DNA from: Moniliella sp. 'wahieum'
Lineage: Eukaryota; Basidiomycota; Moniliellomycetes; Moniliellales; Moniliellaceae
Assembly (NCBI GenBank): GCA_003971905.1
Contig: RSEE01000020.1
Coordinates: 1-64,000, forward strand
DNA: 64,000 bases
Direction of reading: 5' to 3'
Part shown: positions 1-12,603 of the stretch, piece after piece
How the letters are laid out: the number at the start of each line of letters is the position of its first letter
Position numbering within the stretch: the first letter of the stretch is position 1
The notes under the pieces: model-generated
The model's input: only the letters and a program-made list of their open reading frames with translations
Told to the model about the DNA's origin: nothing
Database searches by the model: none
Translations under genes and position numbers: made by a program

Positions 1-1657
1 GGGGCTGGATCTATATTTCGCGAGTCCCTCTGTAACAAACTGCCCGAGCTCCCCTCTGACACGCAGCAGAACACCATCGTAGCGAAAGGATACCATGCGG
101 AACTCATATGGATACGCAACAACGCGCAGCCGTCTTGGTCTTGTAGTCACGCCAGGCCACGGGTCACGCCCTCCGGCGTCACTTGGCCGCTTGAGCCCCA
201 AGCTTGAGCGCCTTGAAGCTGAGCCCCTTTAAGCTTCAAGCTTCATGTGAGGCTTCAAGTCAAGCTTCAAGCTTCAGGGGGGGATGGCGCCTCCCCGGCT
301 TCAAGCTTCAACTTCACGCTTCACGAAAGACATACGTCGACGTTCGGGCGTGGGACAGGCGGAGGCTGGGACGGTGGCTGCATGACGCATGACGAGTGCG
401 ATCGGTGATTGGTGATCTTTGGCACGGCGAGTGGCCCCGTCTGGCTGGGCGCTGGCTGGGCTTCGCGCTGACGCATGAGGGCAGTGTGCGGCGGGCGGCG
501 GCGGCTTGGCAGCGGGCGATGTGAGAGGTGATCGGAGAGCGGGCGTGCTGCGCTGAGCTGAGTCGCTGAGTCGGCGCGCCGAGGCGGGCGACTGCCGCTG
601 CGCCCGACCAGAGCCCGCGAGCCAGAGCCTAGCACACGCCACGGCCTGCTGCGGCCCCCCACGTACACGGGGCCTCGTTCTGACGCTGTCTCTCCTTCTT
701 GGCACCGCACCATGTCCGCACTCCATCCCAGCCCCAGCATCGACAGCTTCTGCTCCGCCACGTCCCTCGCTCTCCCCGCCAGCGACCCGCCCGCCGCCCC
801 TCTGCCCCCTCTGCCCCCCCTCCCCCATGCCACGCCGCCCACGCCTCCGCCGCGCCGCCGCCCGCTCCGCGCCGGCCCCCGCCTCGCCCCATCCCGCTCC
901 GGACGGCTTGTCTCCCTCGTGTCCCAGCTGACCACCCCGGCTCGCGCTCGCCCGCTTCTCCTCCCCCGCCTCCTGCCGACCCCCTCGCCACTCTCTGCCC
1001 AAGCCGGGCTCGGACCCCGCTCCTCGCCAGCACCGGGTGGGTGCGCGGGCAGGCGGTCTTGCCCCCCTCTTCTGGAGCAGCGCATCTCGGCATTATCGGG
1101 TCCCATCCGAAGTCTCCTTGCCCGTTTTACGATCCCTTTGGCGGACGGCTGGTGCCGCTCCCTCGCTCGCCAGCCCGACGTCGCACACCTCGGCCTCGGT
1201 CCGTTCCGCGCGCTCGAACCGATCGCGCACTTCCCTCGCCTCGTTTCTCTGCCTTCTCCTTCGCTTCCTTCCGGCGCAAGTCCCGGCAGCGTCCAGCGCG
1301 CTTCCGCCCCGCCTCGCTGCCACCGCTGGCGCCCACTGCAGGTCCACCATCACCATCGCCTCCACCGCCGCGTCCATTCGGCATCGGCATCGCCCTCGCA
1401 TCTGGATCGGCATCGGTCTCTGCCGCGGCGCTGGCACCGGCCTCGGCATCCTCGCCTGCGCTCCCGGTCCCGCCCCGGACCACTGTACGCTGACGCGCGG
1501 CGGGAGCGGCGCAACGCGCTGTACGCCCGTGGGTGGAGGCCCGGTGGTGCATCGGCGCCAGTCGGCTCGTACCTCGGCCGAGCGCGAGACGCGCGCGACG
1601 GCACAGGCGGTGCTGGCTGCCGCGGGTGTACCAGTACGTGCCGCCCCACCCGACGGC
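1..1657. other. Left flank with AAGCTT-type repeats and GC-rich low-complexity DNA
   Basis: No gene is recognised. Positions 190-320 hold several copies of a 7-bp unit (TTCAAGC) built on the palindrome AAGCTT. From about 700 to 1650 the DNA is very rich in C, and several frames on both strands stay open, encoding Pro/Ala/Ser/Arg-rich strings. Simultaneous openness on both strands is what high GC alone produces, so I do not call a gene. Part of 1300-1650 could be a low-complexity N-terminal extension of the Sec14-like gene that follows. Confidence 0.5.
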
Positions 1658-2994
1658 ATGGAAGGAGAGTGGTGACTACCTACACTATTCCCGAGGGCCA
1701 TGTGGGCAACTTGACCGCGGCCCAGAGACGGCGCTGGCGGCAGTCTCGTCTTGGGCCTCCACACTCAGGGGGAGCTGCGCCGTTCCCGACGCCGGCGGAC
1801 CCAGTGTATCCCGCTGCGGTGATCCGACGGACGCGGTGCCGGACCCGCCCCCGGCGCCTGCTGGGTGGAGCTAACGAACGCCGCCCGCCGCCAGCCGATG
1901 TCGAGGCGCGCGGCGGGCCGCCGTGTCTCGCGACGCAGCAACGTATCCACCTGCTTCGCTGGCTGCGTGCGCGCGTTGGAACGTGCCCGCTGCGATGGAC
2001 ATGTACCGCCGTGCGCATCGGTGGAAGTACATGTCGCCGGCGGATGCGAGTGCGGCGGCGATTGAGGCCGAGGTCGGGTGCCGCCGTTGGATTTGGAGCA
2101 CAGTTGGCCCATGGCTGGACCTGGTCCGAGGCTGGCTTTGTTGCCCCCCATGGCTGGCGCATGTATTTCCACAAAACCGACAAGCTCGGTCGTCCGATCT
2201 TGATCCAGGACCTGGCCCAGATCGATACTGCGGCCATCTTTGGGCGCGTGACGGGCAGAGATTGTGACCAACTTTGCTGTCACGCTCGAGGCGGCGATCC
2301 GGTACCAGTATGCGTGTGCGTCGGCGCAGGTGCCGCGCACGGTGGAGGACAACTTGATGATCATCAACGTCCAAGGCTTGGGGCTCAGCACGTTTTGGGC
2401 AATGAAGAACGAACTGCAGACGCTCCTGGCGCTGTTGGACAACAACTTTCCCGAGCTGTCGGGCCGCGTGCAAATCATCAATGCACCCTGGTGTTTGCCA
2501 CCATGTTCAATTACATCAAGGCCTGGCTGCCCGCCGCGAGCGCGACAAGATCGATATCAAGGGCAGCGACTATGCGCGCACACTGCGCGAATGGATCGCG
2601 CCCGACGCCCTGCCCCGCTCCTTGGGCGGCTCTTGCACGTGCGGCGACCATGCGTGTGCTGGGACGGCGCGCAGACCCAGCGCGCCGCCGCGGCCGTGTC
2701 CAGCGTAGCGTCCTTGGGCAGCGGCCTGGGCTCGGGGTCGTCGGGGTCGGGATCGGGATCGGGGTCGCGTTGCACTGGCCACGCCGCTGACGACACCAGC
2801 GCCTCGTCGGCCGCCCTGGCGGCCATGGGCACCGACACGGCCAAGGCCGGCACGCTGCCTGCCACCCAGTTTGAGACGCTCGCCTTGCCGCCCGTGCCGG
2901 GGGGGCTGTGCACGGTGACGAATGCCGGCCGTGGCCGCGGACGTATGGCGGGTACCAGCACCTGCGCTTTGGCCCGAGCTTGGTGGCGCACTGA
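1658..2994 (+). CDS. Sec14-like phosphatidylinositol/lipid transfer protein (CRAL-TRIO), frame interrupted
   Basis: Proteins of this family bind phosphatidylinositol and phosphatidylcholine and move or present them at Golgi and plasma membranes. The order of motifs fits. There is an N-terminal EGHVGNLTAAQ stretch (about 1690), a CRAL-TRIO-N segment with LLRWLRAR followed by WNVPAAMDMYRRAHRWK (about 1945-2030), and then the lipid-binding fold with HKTDKLGRPILIQDL (about 2170). NFPELSGRVQIINAP (2445-2490), MFNYIKAWL, and the closing GSDYARTLREW...LPRSLGGSC (2560-2640) complete the domain. The tail ends YQHLRFGPSLVAH at 2994. These motifs lie in different frames. At least five single-base slips separate them, for example a short C run near 2490 where one more C restores NAP-LVFATMF. 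The start is chosen at an ATG just before the first family motif and is uncertain. The family is clear, but the paralogue is not. Confidence 0.75.
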
Positions 2995-4443
2995 GTGGGA
3001 GCACTGGAGGAGGAGGAGGAGAGGAGGAGGAGGAGGGTTGTGGTACTGGTACTGGCACTGGTGCTGGTACGGAGGATTGACGACGACGCACATATAGGAC
3101 GGACGCGATGCATACAATTTTGAGTTGAATGGAAGAACCCCACTTGGGGGTGTAGTAAGATCGAAGAGTGTGATAGCCACGCCTGGGCAGCAGCCACGCG
3201 CAGGTCACATGTCACATGTCACATGTCACATGTCACATGCCCCTGACAGCCATCACATCACGTGCCACATCACATGTCGCATGGCGCATGTCACATGTCA
3301 CCTGTCACTAGCTATCAACATATCCGGCGCATCCCACCCGGCCTCTCGGCCACGGCTGCTCTCCTCGACCGCATCCAAGCCCAAACGCCAGGCACCAGCC
3401 CCGCACCGCACCTGTGTGTGCGCAGCCGCCGCGGGGGCTGCCTGGCGCATGTCACACACGTCACAAGCGCCATGCCCCGCATGCATCACACATCACACGT
3501 CACACGCGGGCCCCCAGGCGCAGGCGCAGGCGCAGTGTGAGCTTCGCACGGGCGCCGGTGGCGGGGTGCTGCGTGCTGCATGCTGGGCTGGCCGGGGCGG
3601 AACCGCACCGCCCTGCACGCTGCACCCCCGCAGCCGCCTGGGCGATGCATGGGGTGGGTGCTCCCGTGCGGGTGTCACGTGGCATGCGTGGGCGCTGCCA
3701 CACCGCCCGCAGCCACGCGCGCCGGCTGGGCTGCCCAGCGCTGCCGCGCCACGCGCTGCCTGCCGCCACCTGCGAGGGGTCACGCGTCCGCGCCACCCGC
3801 CATCGGAGCACGCCGTCACCGCTCGCCCCCTCACGCGTGCGCGATGCGGCCGGCGCCATGCAGCGCTGCTGCTCTGCGCCTGCTGCGCGACAGCCGGCCT
3901 GGCACCGCGCGGCACCACCCACCCCACCACCCACCCACCCACACCTCCTGCCCGCTGCGCCTCCATCCTGCTCCGCCCGCCCCCCTGGTCTTGCGCCGCC
4001 CGCGCTCCTCCAGCTCCGCCACCCTCTCCCGCACCGCCCCCCCGCCCCCCCACGCCTCCTCCGCCTCCCTCGCCCCCTCCAGCGCCTCCGCCGGCACCCC
4101 AGCCCTGCCCCCCCCGCCGCCGCCGCCTCCGCCCCACCACACCGTCGCCCGCGCCGCCAAGCGCGGCGGCGGCACCATCCTCGCCATCCTCAAGCACGCA
4201 CCCACGCCGCCCACCCGTCCCCCGCTGCCTCCGACCACCCGTCCCCCGCCCCCGCCGCTGGCCCGCGCAGATCCAGGGCGCAGGCCGCGGCCGCGATCGC
4301 CGCCTCCGCACCCTGCCTCTGGCTGGTTCTGCCGCGGCGGGCCTCGCTTCGCCTCTGCCTCTGCTCTGCCTCCCGTCCGTCGCTCGTCCACTCCCATCAC
4401 GCGTACTCCTCCCCCGCCTCCACCCCCGGTAGCCCCAAAGCCC
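2995..4443. other. Intergenic: purine microsatellite, TCACATG array, Pro-rich GC DNA
   Basis: A GGA/GGT-rich microsatellite (about 3001-3075) follows the Sec14-like gene. A perfect heptamer array lies at 3205-3239, with degenerate CACATGT and CACACGT copies to about 3515. From 3530 to 4440 the DNA is extremely C-rich and open in several frames. It probably holds the promoter and 5' region of adenylate cyclase, though part could code for more of its N-terminus. Confidence 0.5.
3205..3239. repeat. TCACATG heptamer array, 5 perfect copies
   Basis: Five head-to-tail copies of TCACATG occupy exactly 35 bp. Each junction creates the perfect palindrome ACATGT. Single or paired copies of the same motif recur in other intergenic regions (about 24478, 25454, 26822, 35100, 56850). 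Confidence 0.95.
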
Positions 4444-7400
4444 ATGTCCAGCGCACCCCGCCCCGTCCCCCCTGCCCTTCCCCTTGCCCTACCCGCTCCC
4501 TCCGCCTCTGCCTCCACCTCCGCCTCTACCCACGCCCGCCTGGCTGGCCAGGAGAGCACGCCCAGTGTGCTGGGACTCGGACTGGGCGTGGAGAGCAGGC
4601 ACCCAGCAGTGGCGAGGACGAGGAGCGACCCGCCGCTTCCATACACGCCTCCGCCCCGCCCCGGGCTCCCGGCAACCAGCTTTGACTTTGAACGGCCCGG
4701 CTGGCTCGATTCTCGGCCCTCGGGCGAGGCCGCCTACTCGCATGGATCCGCCTCCCCCCCGCTTGCCCCACCGTGGCTCGCCCGTCCGCCCGCCAATGCC
4801 GCCTTATTGGACACCGCCGCCCCACCGGACGCCGACCCGCTCGACCCCGAGACGGCTGTCCATTCGCCCCCGTCGCCCGTCGGCTCTGGCCACGTGTCGC
4901 TGCCACCGTCCGGTCCTGGCCCTGGTCCTGGTCATCATCATGGCATCTTCCCCCTGCTGCGCCATCCTGGCAGTGGTGCCCCGGGCCCCGCCCAGCCTCG
5001 AGTCGGCGGGTACCCCACCTTTTGCCCCATCCCCATCCTCACTCTTCTCTGCCGCCTGCCACCACTTCCACCCACCGCTCCTCTCCCAGCCCCCCCGGCT
5101 CTCGCTCAGCTTCGACGCCACGATCGAGCTCCCTCCCGGTCGGCTTCCGCCTCGCGCTCCCGCTCCCACATACGTACGCGTAGTCATTCCCGCGGCCGAT
5201 CTGCCTCCCCGCCACGTTGGCCGAACATCCCTCGCCGCAATGGACCGCCCGCGCCGCCCCAACCGGTCGCATCTGCCCTTCCATACCAAGAAGCGTGCTG
5301 CCCACGACACCCAGTCCCAACGCTCTCTTGATGCCGGCTGACCAATGTGCTGGCCACTTCGTCCTCTGATACCTCCCTGCGCCCTGCTGCCGATGACGAC
5401 GACGCTGGCTCCACCACCCATCCCACCAATCACGATCACGGGTTCCGGATTCACTTGGGTGGATTGTTCAAAAAACATAATCACCGTCATCCTGCCCCTC
5501 CCTCTCACCACCATTCCCATCACCATTCCTCACCATCACAACTCCTCCCCTGGCCCTGTCCAAGCAGCACCATCTCATTCTGTCTCAGCAAGCACAGCGC
5601 ATCTTCCGTCCCTCCCCTCTGTACTGGATCCAGCACGCACCCCATCCCCAGCTCACCTTCGGCCCACGATCCCCTCCGGTCCTCCACATCGCTGCCTACC
5701 CCTCCGGGAACGAATCAACCTGTCCCGGCCTCGCCTGGGCTCGAAGTAGGGGGGCCCTGGCCATTCTTTGCCCCGGCCCACCCCTACACCCTGCCGCCTG
5801 GGTCCAGTAGTCCAGCAGCCCCCTCGGCTCCCATCGCACATGAGAGCAGCTTTATTCCCGCTCGCCCGCTCGCCCCTCGCCCCGGCTCCTGGGCAGCCGC
5901 GCCGCCAGCAACGATCGACCTTCGCTTTGATCCCAACGACGTGACTGCCTTTGTGGATCCCCACCGCTGTCTCGGCCCTCGTCCCCATCTCGGTCTCGCT
6001 CCACGTCGCGTCCACCCCGATCTGGATCTACGTCGCGTGCGCCGTCGCGCGCATCCCCGCCCCGACTGTCCTCCCAGCCCGTTTCCCGCGCGCCTCGCCC
6101 ATCATTCGGGTCCAGCCTCCTGTGGCGCAAGAGGAAGATAAGATGGGCAAACCGGGCCGTCGGTCCCTGCATCATCGCGAATAGGTAGGCCATTGAAGGG
6201 AGGCTGCGCTCTCACTCGACACGCGTGGTATGCGCGGCTCCCCGTTCCTTCCTACTTTCCCTCCTTTGGCATTCCTGCCAGCAAGAGTCCATCCCCTGCC
6301 CCCACTTCACCCCCACGCCCACGCCCACCCCCCGCCCCCTGCGCCGCCTCCCCCACCCATCGTGCCGCCCGAGTCGGTACTGCAACGCCCACCTATTCAG
6401 CCCTTGCCACCCCACACGGCCCCCGCAGTCCAACCTTTCTGGCCTCCAGGCCGATTCCGCGTCGGACGCGCTCCTTCCCGAGCGCACCAGGGTTCGATCT
6501 CTGGCTCTGGCACCGGTTCGGTTCGGGTTCGGGCTCGTGTTAGCCGCCGCGTCGTGGTCCGCCCCGGACAGTTGGGCGGTCAATCCGCCTTCGCCCCCCT
6601 CGTTGAGCTCGCGACGAGAGGAGGAAGAAGAGGAAGACGTGGATGCGCTACTGGACAAGCAACACAGTGCTCCGGCTCAGTTCATTCCACCGGTAGTCTC
6701 CCCCCGTGGCTGGGAGCGAAGAGACGCCGGTCACTGCGCCCCCGCGCGGCCCGAACAATTGGATGGCACCGGATTCCTGGGCTGTTCAAGCGGAAGGCGG
6801 TGGGTCGGAACCGGGCGAGGAAAGGTCTTCCCCTCGACACGGTTTCTACCCCGCAAGAGAAGGAGGCAATGCGCACCAACGGAATGGCTCCCAGCCCGCA
6901 GCTCCTCCCCCGACTCGTTTTCGACCCATCGTGGCTCGGTGGCCACCTTGGGGCCGGACCTAGGTGGGGGCGGCACAGGTCCGACTCGCCTCGGTTCTGC
7001 CCGCTCCGTCGCCCGAATCTTCCACGTTCTCCCTCATTCGTCCTGCCACCGACGGCCGCACCACCGCAGTCCATCCGTTCGGTCCAGTCGGGCCATTCGA
7101 CGCATTCGAACCACTCGGGTCCTCTGGCACCTCGCAGCACCCGGCCTCGACTAAGAAACCCGCCGCGAAACGCGCGCGGTGGGGCGGGGCGTTGGCAGCC
7201 GCGTCGGGCGCGGTGGGCACCGCAGCGTCCCTCTTTGGCGGCTTGCGCAACAACCCGCCCCGCGTGGCTGTGCTCGGCCGGTACGGCCACCATCACCATC
7301 GCGAGCCAGCCAAGGAAGCGCCGGTCGTCGACCCGCCTTCCCGCTACGCTTCTCCCGCCCCCGTCGCCGCGCCAGGCGTACTGGGGCAACCAGCACCCTC

Positions 7401-10400
7401 TCGGGTCTCCCCGAGACGGCGGTACCTCATTATGCGTGGATGTTGGGCTCGCGCGAGCGAACGGGCAGTCCGTCATTGCGTCGCACCACTCTTCGTTGGC
7501 ACCGCCGCCGCCGGCGCCGCCTGCGGCCGCGCCCTTTTCCACCCTGCTTCGGCTGTCGCGTCGGGCATGTGGGCGGACGAAGGAGGCGGCGGATCGGATC
7601 TCTTGTCGGTCTACCGGCATGTGGTTGTGGCCAGCGAGCCGGCTCGGCGCTTGGGCTTGACGCGACCCAGTGTGGCCACGGGCGCACGGCCACCACCACC
7701 TTACCTCCTCGGGCGAGATGGCCAAGGCGCATTTGGTCCGCATCTGGCTCCCCGACGGCTCCTTCACCACCTTGGGTCTTACCCCGCAGACCACCGTCCA
7801 GGAAACCAAGGCGATTTTGACCCGCAAACCCTCGTTCTGGTCCTTGGGCAATTCGTTCCGCTTGTTCGTGTGGGACAAGGGTGCTGGTACGTCCTCGATC
7901 CCCCTGTCTCCCTGTTGCTTGATCCAGCTGCTCCTGGTGTGTGCGCATGTACTGACCTGACCTGACCCGGGTTGCGTTTGCCGAGCGTCCCTTGGGTCCC
8001 AACGAGCGGCCTGCGGTGATGCAGCGCCGCCGTCTCATGCAGGCTGGCTACACGGACGCCGATGGGTTGGAGGAGATTGGCAAGGATGACTTGTCCTACT
8101 TTCTCAAGTTTATCTACCGGCCCGATTTTGTGCCGACGTTTGACTCGGACAGCTTTGGCAACGATCCCGCTCGCTACGCCAACCTGGACCTTCACGCACG
8201 CAACTTGGAGATGGTGCCCATCTTTCTCTACAAGCATGCCGACTGGATCCTGTCGCTCGACCTGTCTGGCAACCCGATCCCCGACGTACCAGCGGACTTT
8301 GTTCAAATGTGCACCCATCTTCGCCACCTGACCTTGACCAACTTGGCGCTCAAGCGCATCCCAGCTGGTGTGCGCGTCTCTGCCTCCCTCACCCACCTCG
8401 ACGTGAGCAACAACCGCATCCTCCGCCTCGAGCCGTCGCTGGAGGAGTGCCAAAATTTGTGCTCGATCAAGGCGCAGAACAACCGGTTGTACCAGCTGCC
8501 ATCGTGGGTGGCCAACGTTGACTCGCTTCGCACCTCCATTGTCCAACAACCGCTTTGATGTGCTGCCGCCCGTGGTGACCCAGTTGCGCAACTTGGCCGA
8601 TCTGGACGTGTCGTTCAACAACCTCCATACGCTGCCTCCCGAGATGGCCAACCTGGCCAACCTGGAGCACCTCAAGGTGGTGGGCAACTCTTTGGAACGC
8701 TTGCCGGACCAGATGGCGCAGTTGGGCAATCTGCAAACGATCGATCTGCGCCGCAACTTGGTGCACGACGTGTCGATCCTGTTTGCCATGCCGCGGGTGA
8801 ATGTGGTGAAATGCGAGCACAATCAGATCCGCCACTTTGAAGCCACGTTGGGGCCAAGATGCGGATTCTGGAAGTGGGGCAGAACCCAATGACCAAGGTC
8901 TCTCTCGGTGCCTTGTCCGCCTCAGACCTCACCAGCCTCAACTTAAGCTCCACCAACATGGCTCGCTTGGACGAGGGCTTGTTCCGCCTGCTGCCTTCGC
9001 TCACCGAGCTCGTTTTGGACCGCAACCAATTTGTCACCCTGCCCGATTCCTTGGGCCAGCTGACCAACCTGGTCGTCTTTAGCGTCAGCAACAACAACTT
9101 GGTCGCCCTGCCCGATTCGATTGGCAACCTGCGCAACTTGACCCGGCTCAACATTCAGAACAACAACCTCAAGCATCTCCCGCTTCCATTTGGCACTGCG
9201 CCGCCTGTACCGTCTCAACGTCACGTCCAACTTGCTCGAGCCTTTCCCGCCCCGCCGGCCACGCCCTTGGCCCCAGCGCTGCCGCGTCGGAGACCGCGTC
9301 GCTGCTGCCGGGCACCAGCTCCGCTTCGGGCACCAGCACCTCGGCCACAACGTCGGATGCCAGCCGCCAAGGCTCGGTGGGCTCGACGTTGCCGTCATCA
9401 ATGGCGACGACGGTGCTGCCGCCGCTGGCATGCAGTTTGCGCCAATTGCGCCTGGCGGACAACCATGTGGCAGACGATGTGTTTACGATTTTGCGCTTGT
9501 TTACCGAGCTCGAGGTGCTCAACTGAGCTTCAACGAGATTTACGAAGTGCCGAGCCACACTTATCCGCCCACACGCGGCTGCAGGAACTGTACTTGTCTG
9601 GCAACAGTTTGACCAGTGTGCCGGAAGACTTGCTGGGCCTGCCTGACCTGCGCATCCTCTTCCTCAATGGAAACAAGCTCCAGACGCTCCCGGCCGAGCT
9701 GGGGCACATGACGGCGCTGGTCAAGCTCGACGTGGGCAACAACAACCTCAAGTACAATGTAGCGAATTGGACGTACGATTGGAACTGGAACAACAACCCC
9801 GACTTGCGCTACCTCAACTTGAGTGGCAACAAGCGGTTTGAGATCAATTCCAAGTTCATCACCCTCTATGGCCGCCGGCAAAACATTACCGACTTTAGCA
9901 ACGTGCGCTCTCTCCGTGTCTTGGGCCTGATGGACGTGACGGTGGCCACGAGCTCGACGCCGGACGATGTGATGAACCGACGGGTGCGCACCTCTCTCTC
10001 CAAAGTCAACAGTCTGTCGTATGGATTGCCGATGCGCTGGGCGAGCGCGACTCGCTGCACACGGTGGATGTGGTGGTGCCGGATTTCCGCAAGCGGATGG
10101 ACAGGAGGCGTTGCTGGGCTTGTTTGCGGGCCGGGGCACGGATGCGAGTGGGGGCAGCAAGATTGCCCGCTTCATGGCCGAGGGCTTGTCGGTGCAGTTG
10201 GAAAAACAACTGATGTTGTTGGAGGCCGATCCCGAGGGCGGACGGTGGAAGATTGTCTGCGCCGGTCGTTTCTCTATCTCAACTCGCTCTTTGCCCAGCT
10301 CATCTCGGACGAACATAAGCGCCGCTCGGACGCGCGCGTGCACGCACTGGAAACCCGCTTGCCCATCAACCGGTCCGACCTCACCTCGCTGCCCGAGTGG

Positions 10401-12239
10401 ACCGAGGGTTGCTCGGCGTGGTGGCGTACTTGACGGGACGGACGTTGTACATTGCCAATGCGGGCGATGCGCTGGCCGTGCTGAGCCACACGGGCGGGCA
10501 GGCGGAGCTGCTGGGCCACAAGCACGAGCCCTTTGACCGCGACGAGACACAACGAATTCGCACGGCGGAAGGGTGGGTGTCGCTGCGCGGGTGCGTGAAC
10601 GATGTGCTGGACGTGTCGCGTGGGTTTGGGTACTACCATCTGTTCCCGGTGGTCAATGCGGCACCAGCGGTACGCAAGGTCGTCTTGGCTGATTCGGACG
10701 AATTTTTGATCTTGGCCAACCGATCCCTGTGGCAGTTCCTCTCCTACCAGACCGCCGTCGACATTGCGCGGATGGAACGCGACGACCCGATGAACGCGGC
10801 GCAGCGCCTGCGCGACCTGGCCATCTCCTACGGCGGCGACGAGAGCATCATGGTGATGATCTTGTCGGTGGCGGATCTATTTGGCCCGCGACGGCCGCCA
10901 AGCGACCGGACTGCCACGTCCGACACGGATGGCATGCGGCGCAAACGGTTTGGCGAATCGCTGGGCGGGAGTTTGCCCGCGGACCGCAACCTGGCTCGGT
11001 TGGAGCGCGAAGTGGCGCCGCCCATTGGCCAGATCGCGCTGGTGTTTACCGACATTCAAAATTCCACCCGCTTTGTGGAGACCAACTCGGGCATGCACAC
11101 CGCTATGCGCATCCACAACTCGCTCCTTCGTCGCCAACTGCGCGTCGTGGCCGGGTTTGAAAGTAAGGTCGAAGGCGATGGGATGATGGTACGTCTGGGT
11201 TCCCATTGGCGCTTCCGCTTCCTTTGTGCACGCATCTGGTCGGCCGATTTTTCTGACTGGGATCTCTCTTTTGCTTTTGTGTTTTGTTTCTGGGACGTTT
11301 AGGCTAGCTTTTCGAGCGTCTCGGCTGCGCTGTTGTGGTGCTTTAATGTGCAAATGCTTCCTGAAAGAGGATTGGCCTCAAGAGCTGCTTGAGAGCGAGG
11401 AGGGCAAGGAGGTACGCGACGAGGAGGGCAACGTGATTTACCGTGGCCTTCGGCTCCGGATGGGCATTCATTGGGGCAGTCCGGTGTGTGAGCCCGACCC
11501 GATTACGGGCGAATGGACTACTTTGGTCCGATGGTCAACCGGGCCGCGCGGATTCAGAGTGCGGCGCGCGGCGGGCAAATCTTTGTGAGCCAGGACGTGG
11601 TGCAAGAACTGACGGACACGATGGGCGCCTTGGACTCGACCAACCCGGCACGGACGGAAGAGGAGGAGGTGGGACACCAGGCCAGTCGCGACGTCACCTT
11701 GCTCCGCCGGATGGGATTCGGCATCAAGGAGATTGGCTTCCGTCGGCTCAAGGGACTGGAGAGTCCCGAGCTGCTGTACAATGTGTACCCGAGCGCGATT
11801 GCCGGGCGGCTGCTGCACGATCCGTCGCTGCAGGACCCGGCGGTACCGTTGCGGGTGTTTGAACCGACGGTGCAGTTGCTGGATGCGCAGCAGGTGCGCC
11901 AGATGGCGTTGTGTGCGTGCGCATCGAGGCCTTGAGCGCCGGCCACGTATTTGCCGGCCTCGCGACGACGAGGGTGGCCTGCTCCCGGCCTGTAAGAGGT
12001 CCTTGATGGTCGAGCAAACAGCGACGGCGCAACCAGAGTTGCTAGTATGCGGGGTACGCGACGATGCATCGGACGAAGAGTTGGCGGTGGTGCTGGCCCA
12101 GGTGACCACTCGCCTGGCCAATGCGGCGAGCAAGATGACACTGGACTCGATGCTGGCCACAGCCGGCGCGGGCGACGGGCTAAGCGTGCCGCTGGCGGAG
12201 CTGCATGCGCTCGTCGCGCGGCTGCAGCACCTGGGCTGA
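4444..12239 (+). CDS. CYR1: Adenylate cyclase (RA, LRR, PP2C-like, class III cyclase domains), frame interrupted
   Basis: This enzyme makes cAMP from ATP at the membrane under Ras and G-protein control. The long N-terminus (4444-7700) is Pro/Ser/His-rich and includes two copies of APDSWAV (about 6561 and 6761). A Ras-association domain starts at about 7719 (KAHLVRIWLPDGSFTTLGLT) and ends near 8140. About twenty leucine-rich repeats run from 8170 to 9850. A PP2C-like domain lies at 9900-10870 (GLFAGRGTDASGG, YIANAGDALAVL, GGDESIMVMIL). The cyclase domain (11030-11790) shows the metal-binding FTDI, the KVEGD lysine and aspartate, and the MDYFGPMVNRAARI segment with the transition-state Asn and Arg. 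Likely introns lie at about 7887-7985 and clearly at 11189-11302. The latter joins EGDGMM to ASFSSVSAALLWCF. Around ten single-base slips break the frame, for example a short G run near 8850. The start is uncertain. The length, about 2,500 residues, is normal for fungal cyclases. Confidence 0.9.
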
Positions 12240-12603
12240 TGGTGGGCACAAGATCTGGCCTGAATCCAGCGTAGGCCGTTGTACGAGCGCGATGCGTGCG
12301 GCGGGCACGCTGCCGAGGCGAGGGGGGGATGAGGGGCTGGTGGAAGGCGAGAGATGTGGGGTTCTACTGGCTATGAGAGCCGCAGAAGGCTGTTTGGTTC
12401 CATTAATGTACATATAATACACGCACCAGAGCGTGGAGCCCTCTGGAGGTGTGCGGCTCTCACCGTTCCATTGGAACCAAGCAGCGTTGTGGACGCTCTC
12501 GGAGCCTACACAGCTGAATCCCCACCGCCTGATAGTACCATAGTGTATTGTTGCCGCCCCTGGTTCGGTGGCTGCGCCGCTTCTCCACATGTCCTTGCTC
12601 GCG
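12240..12603. other. Intergenic between convergent genes
   Basis: This is 364 bp between the 3' ends of adenylate cyclase (+) and the F-box-like gene (-). I see no gene here. It presumably holds the two 3' untranslated regions. Confidence 0.6.

Noticed and set aside
699-1640. Long Pro/Arg/Ala-rich open frames on both strands
   Set aside because: Several frames are open at once on both strands, as GC-rich DNA produces. No motif or splice structure supports a gene.
1658-2994. Sec14-like gene as a true pseudogene
   Set aside because: The same density of one-base slips affects all genes here, including essential ones, so error is the simpler reading.
3205-3520. Regular TCACATG repeats as a possible CRISPR array
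   Set aside because: Units are 7 bp with no spacers and the host is eukaryotic. It is a simple tandem array.
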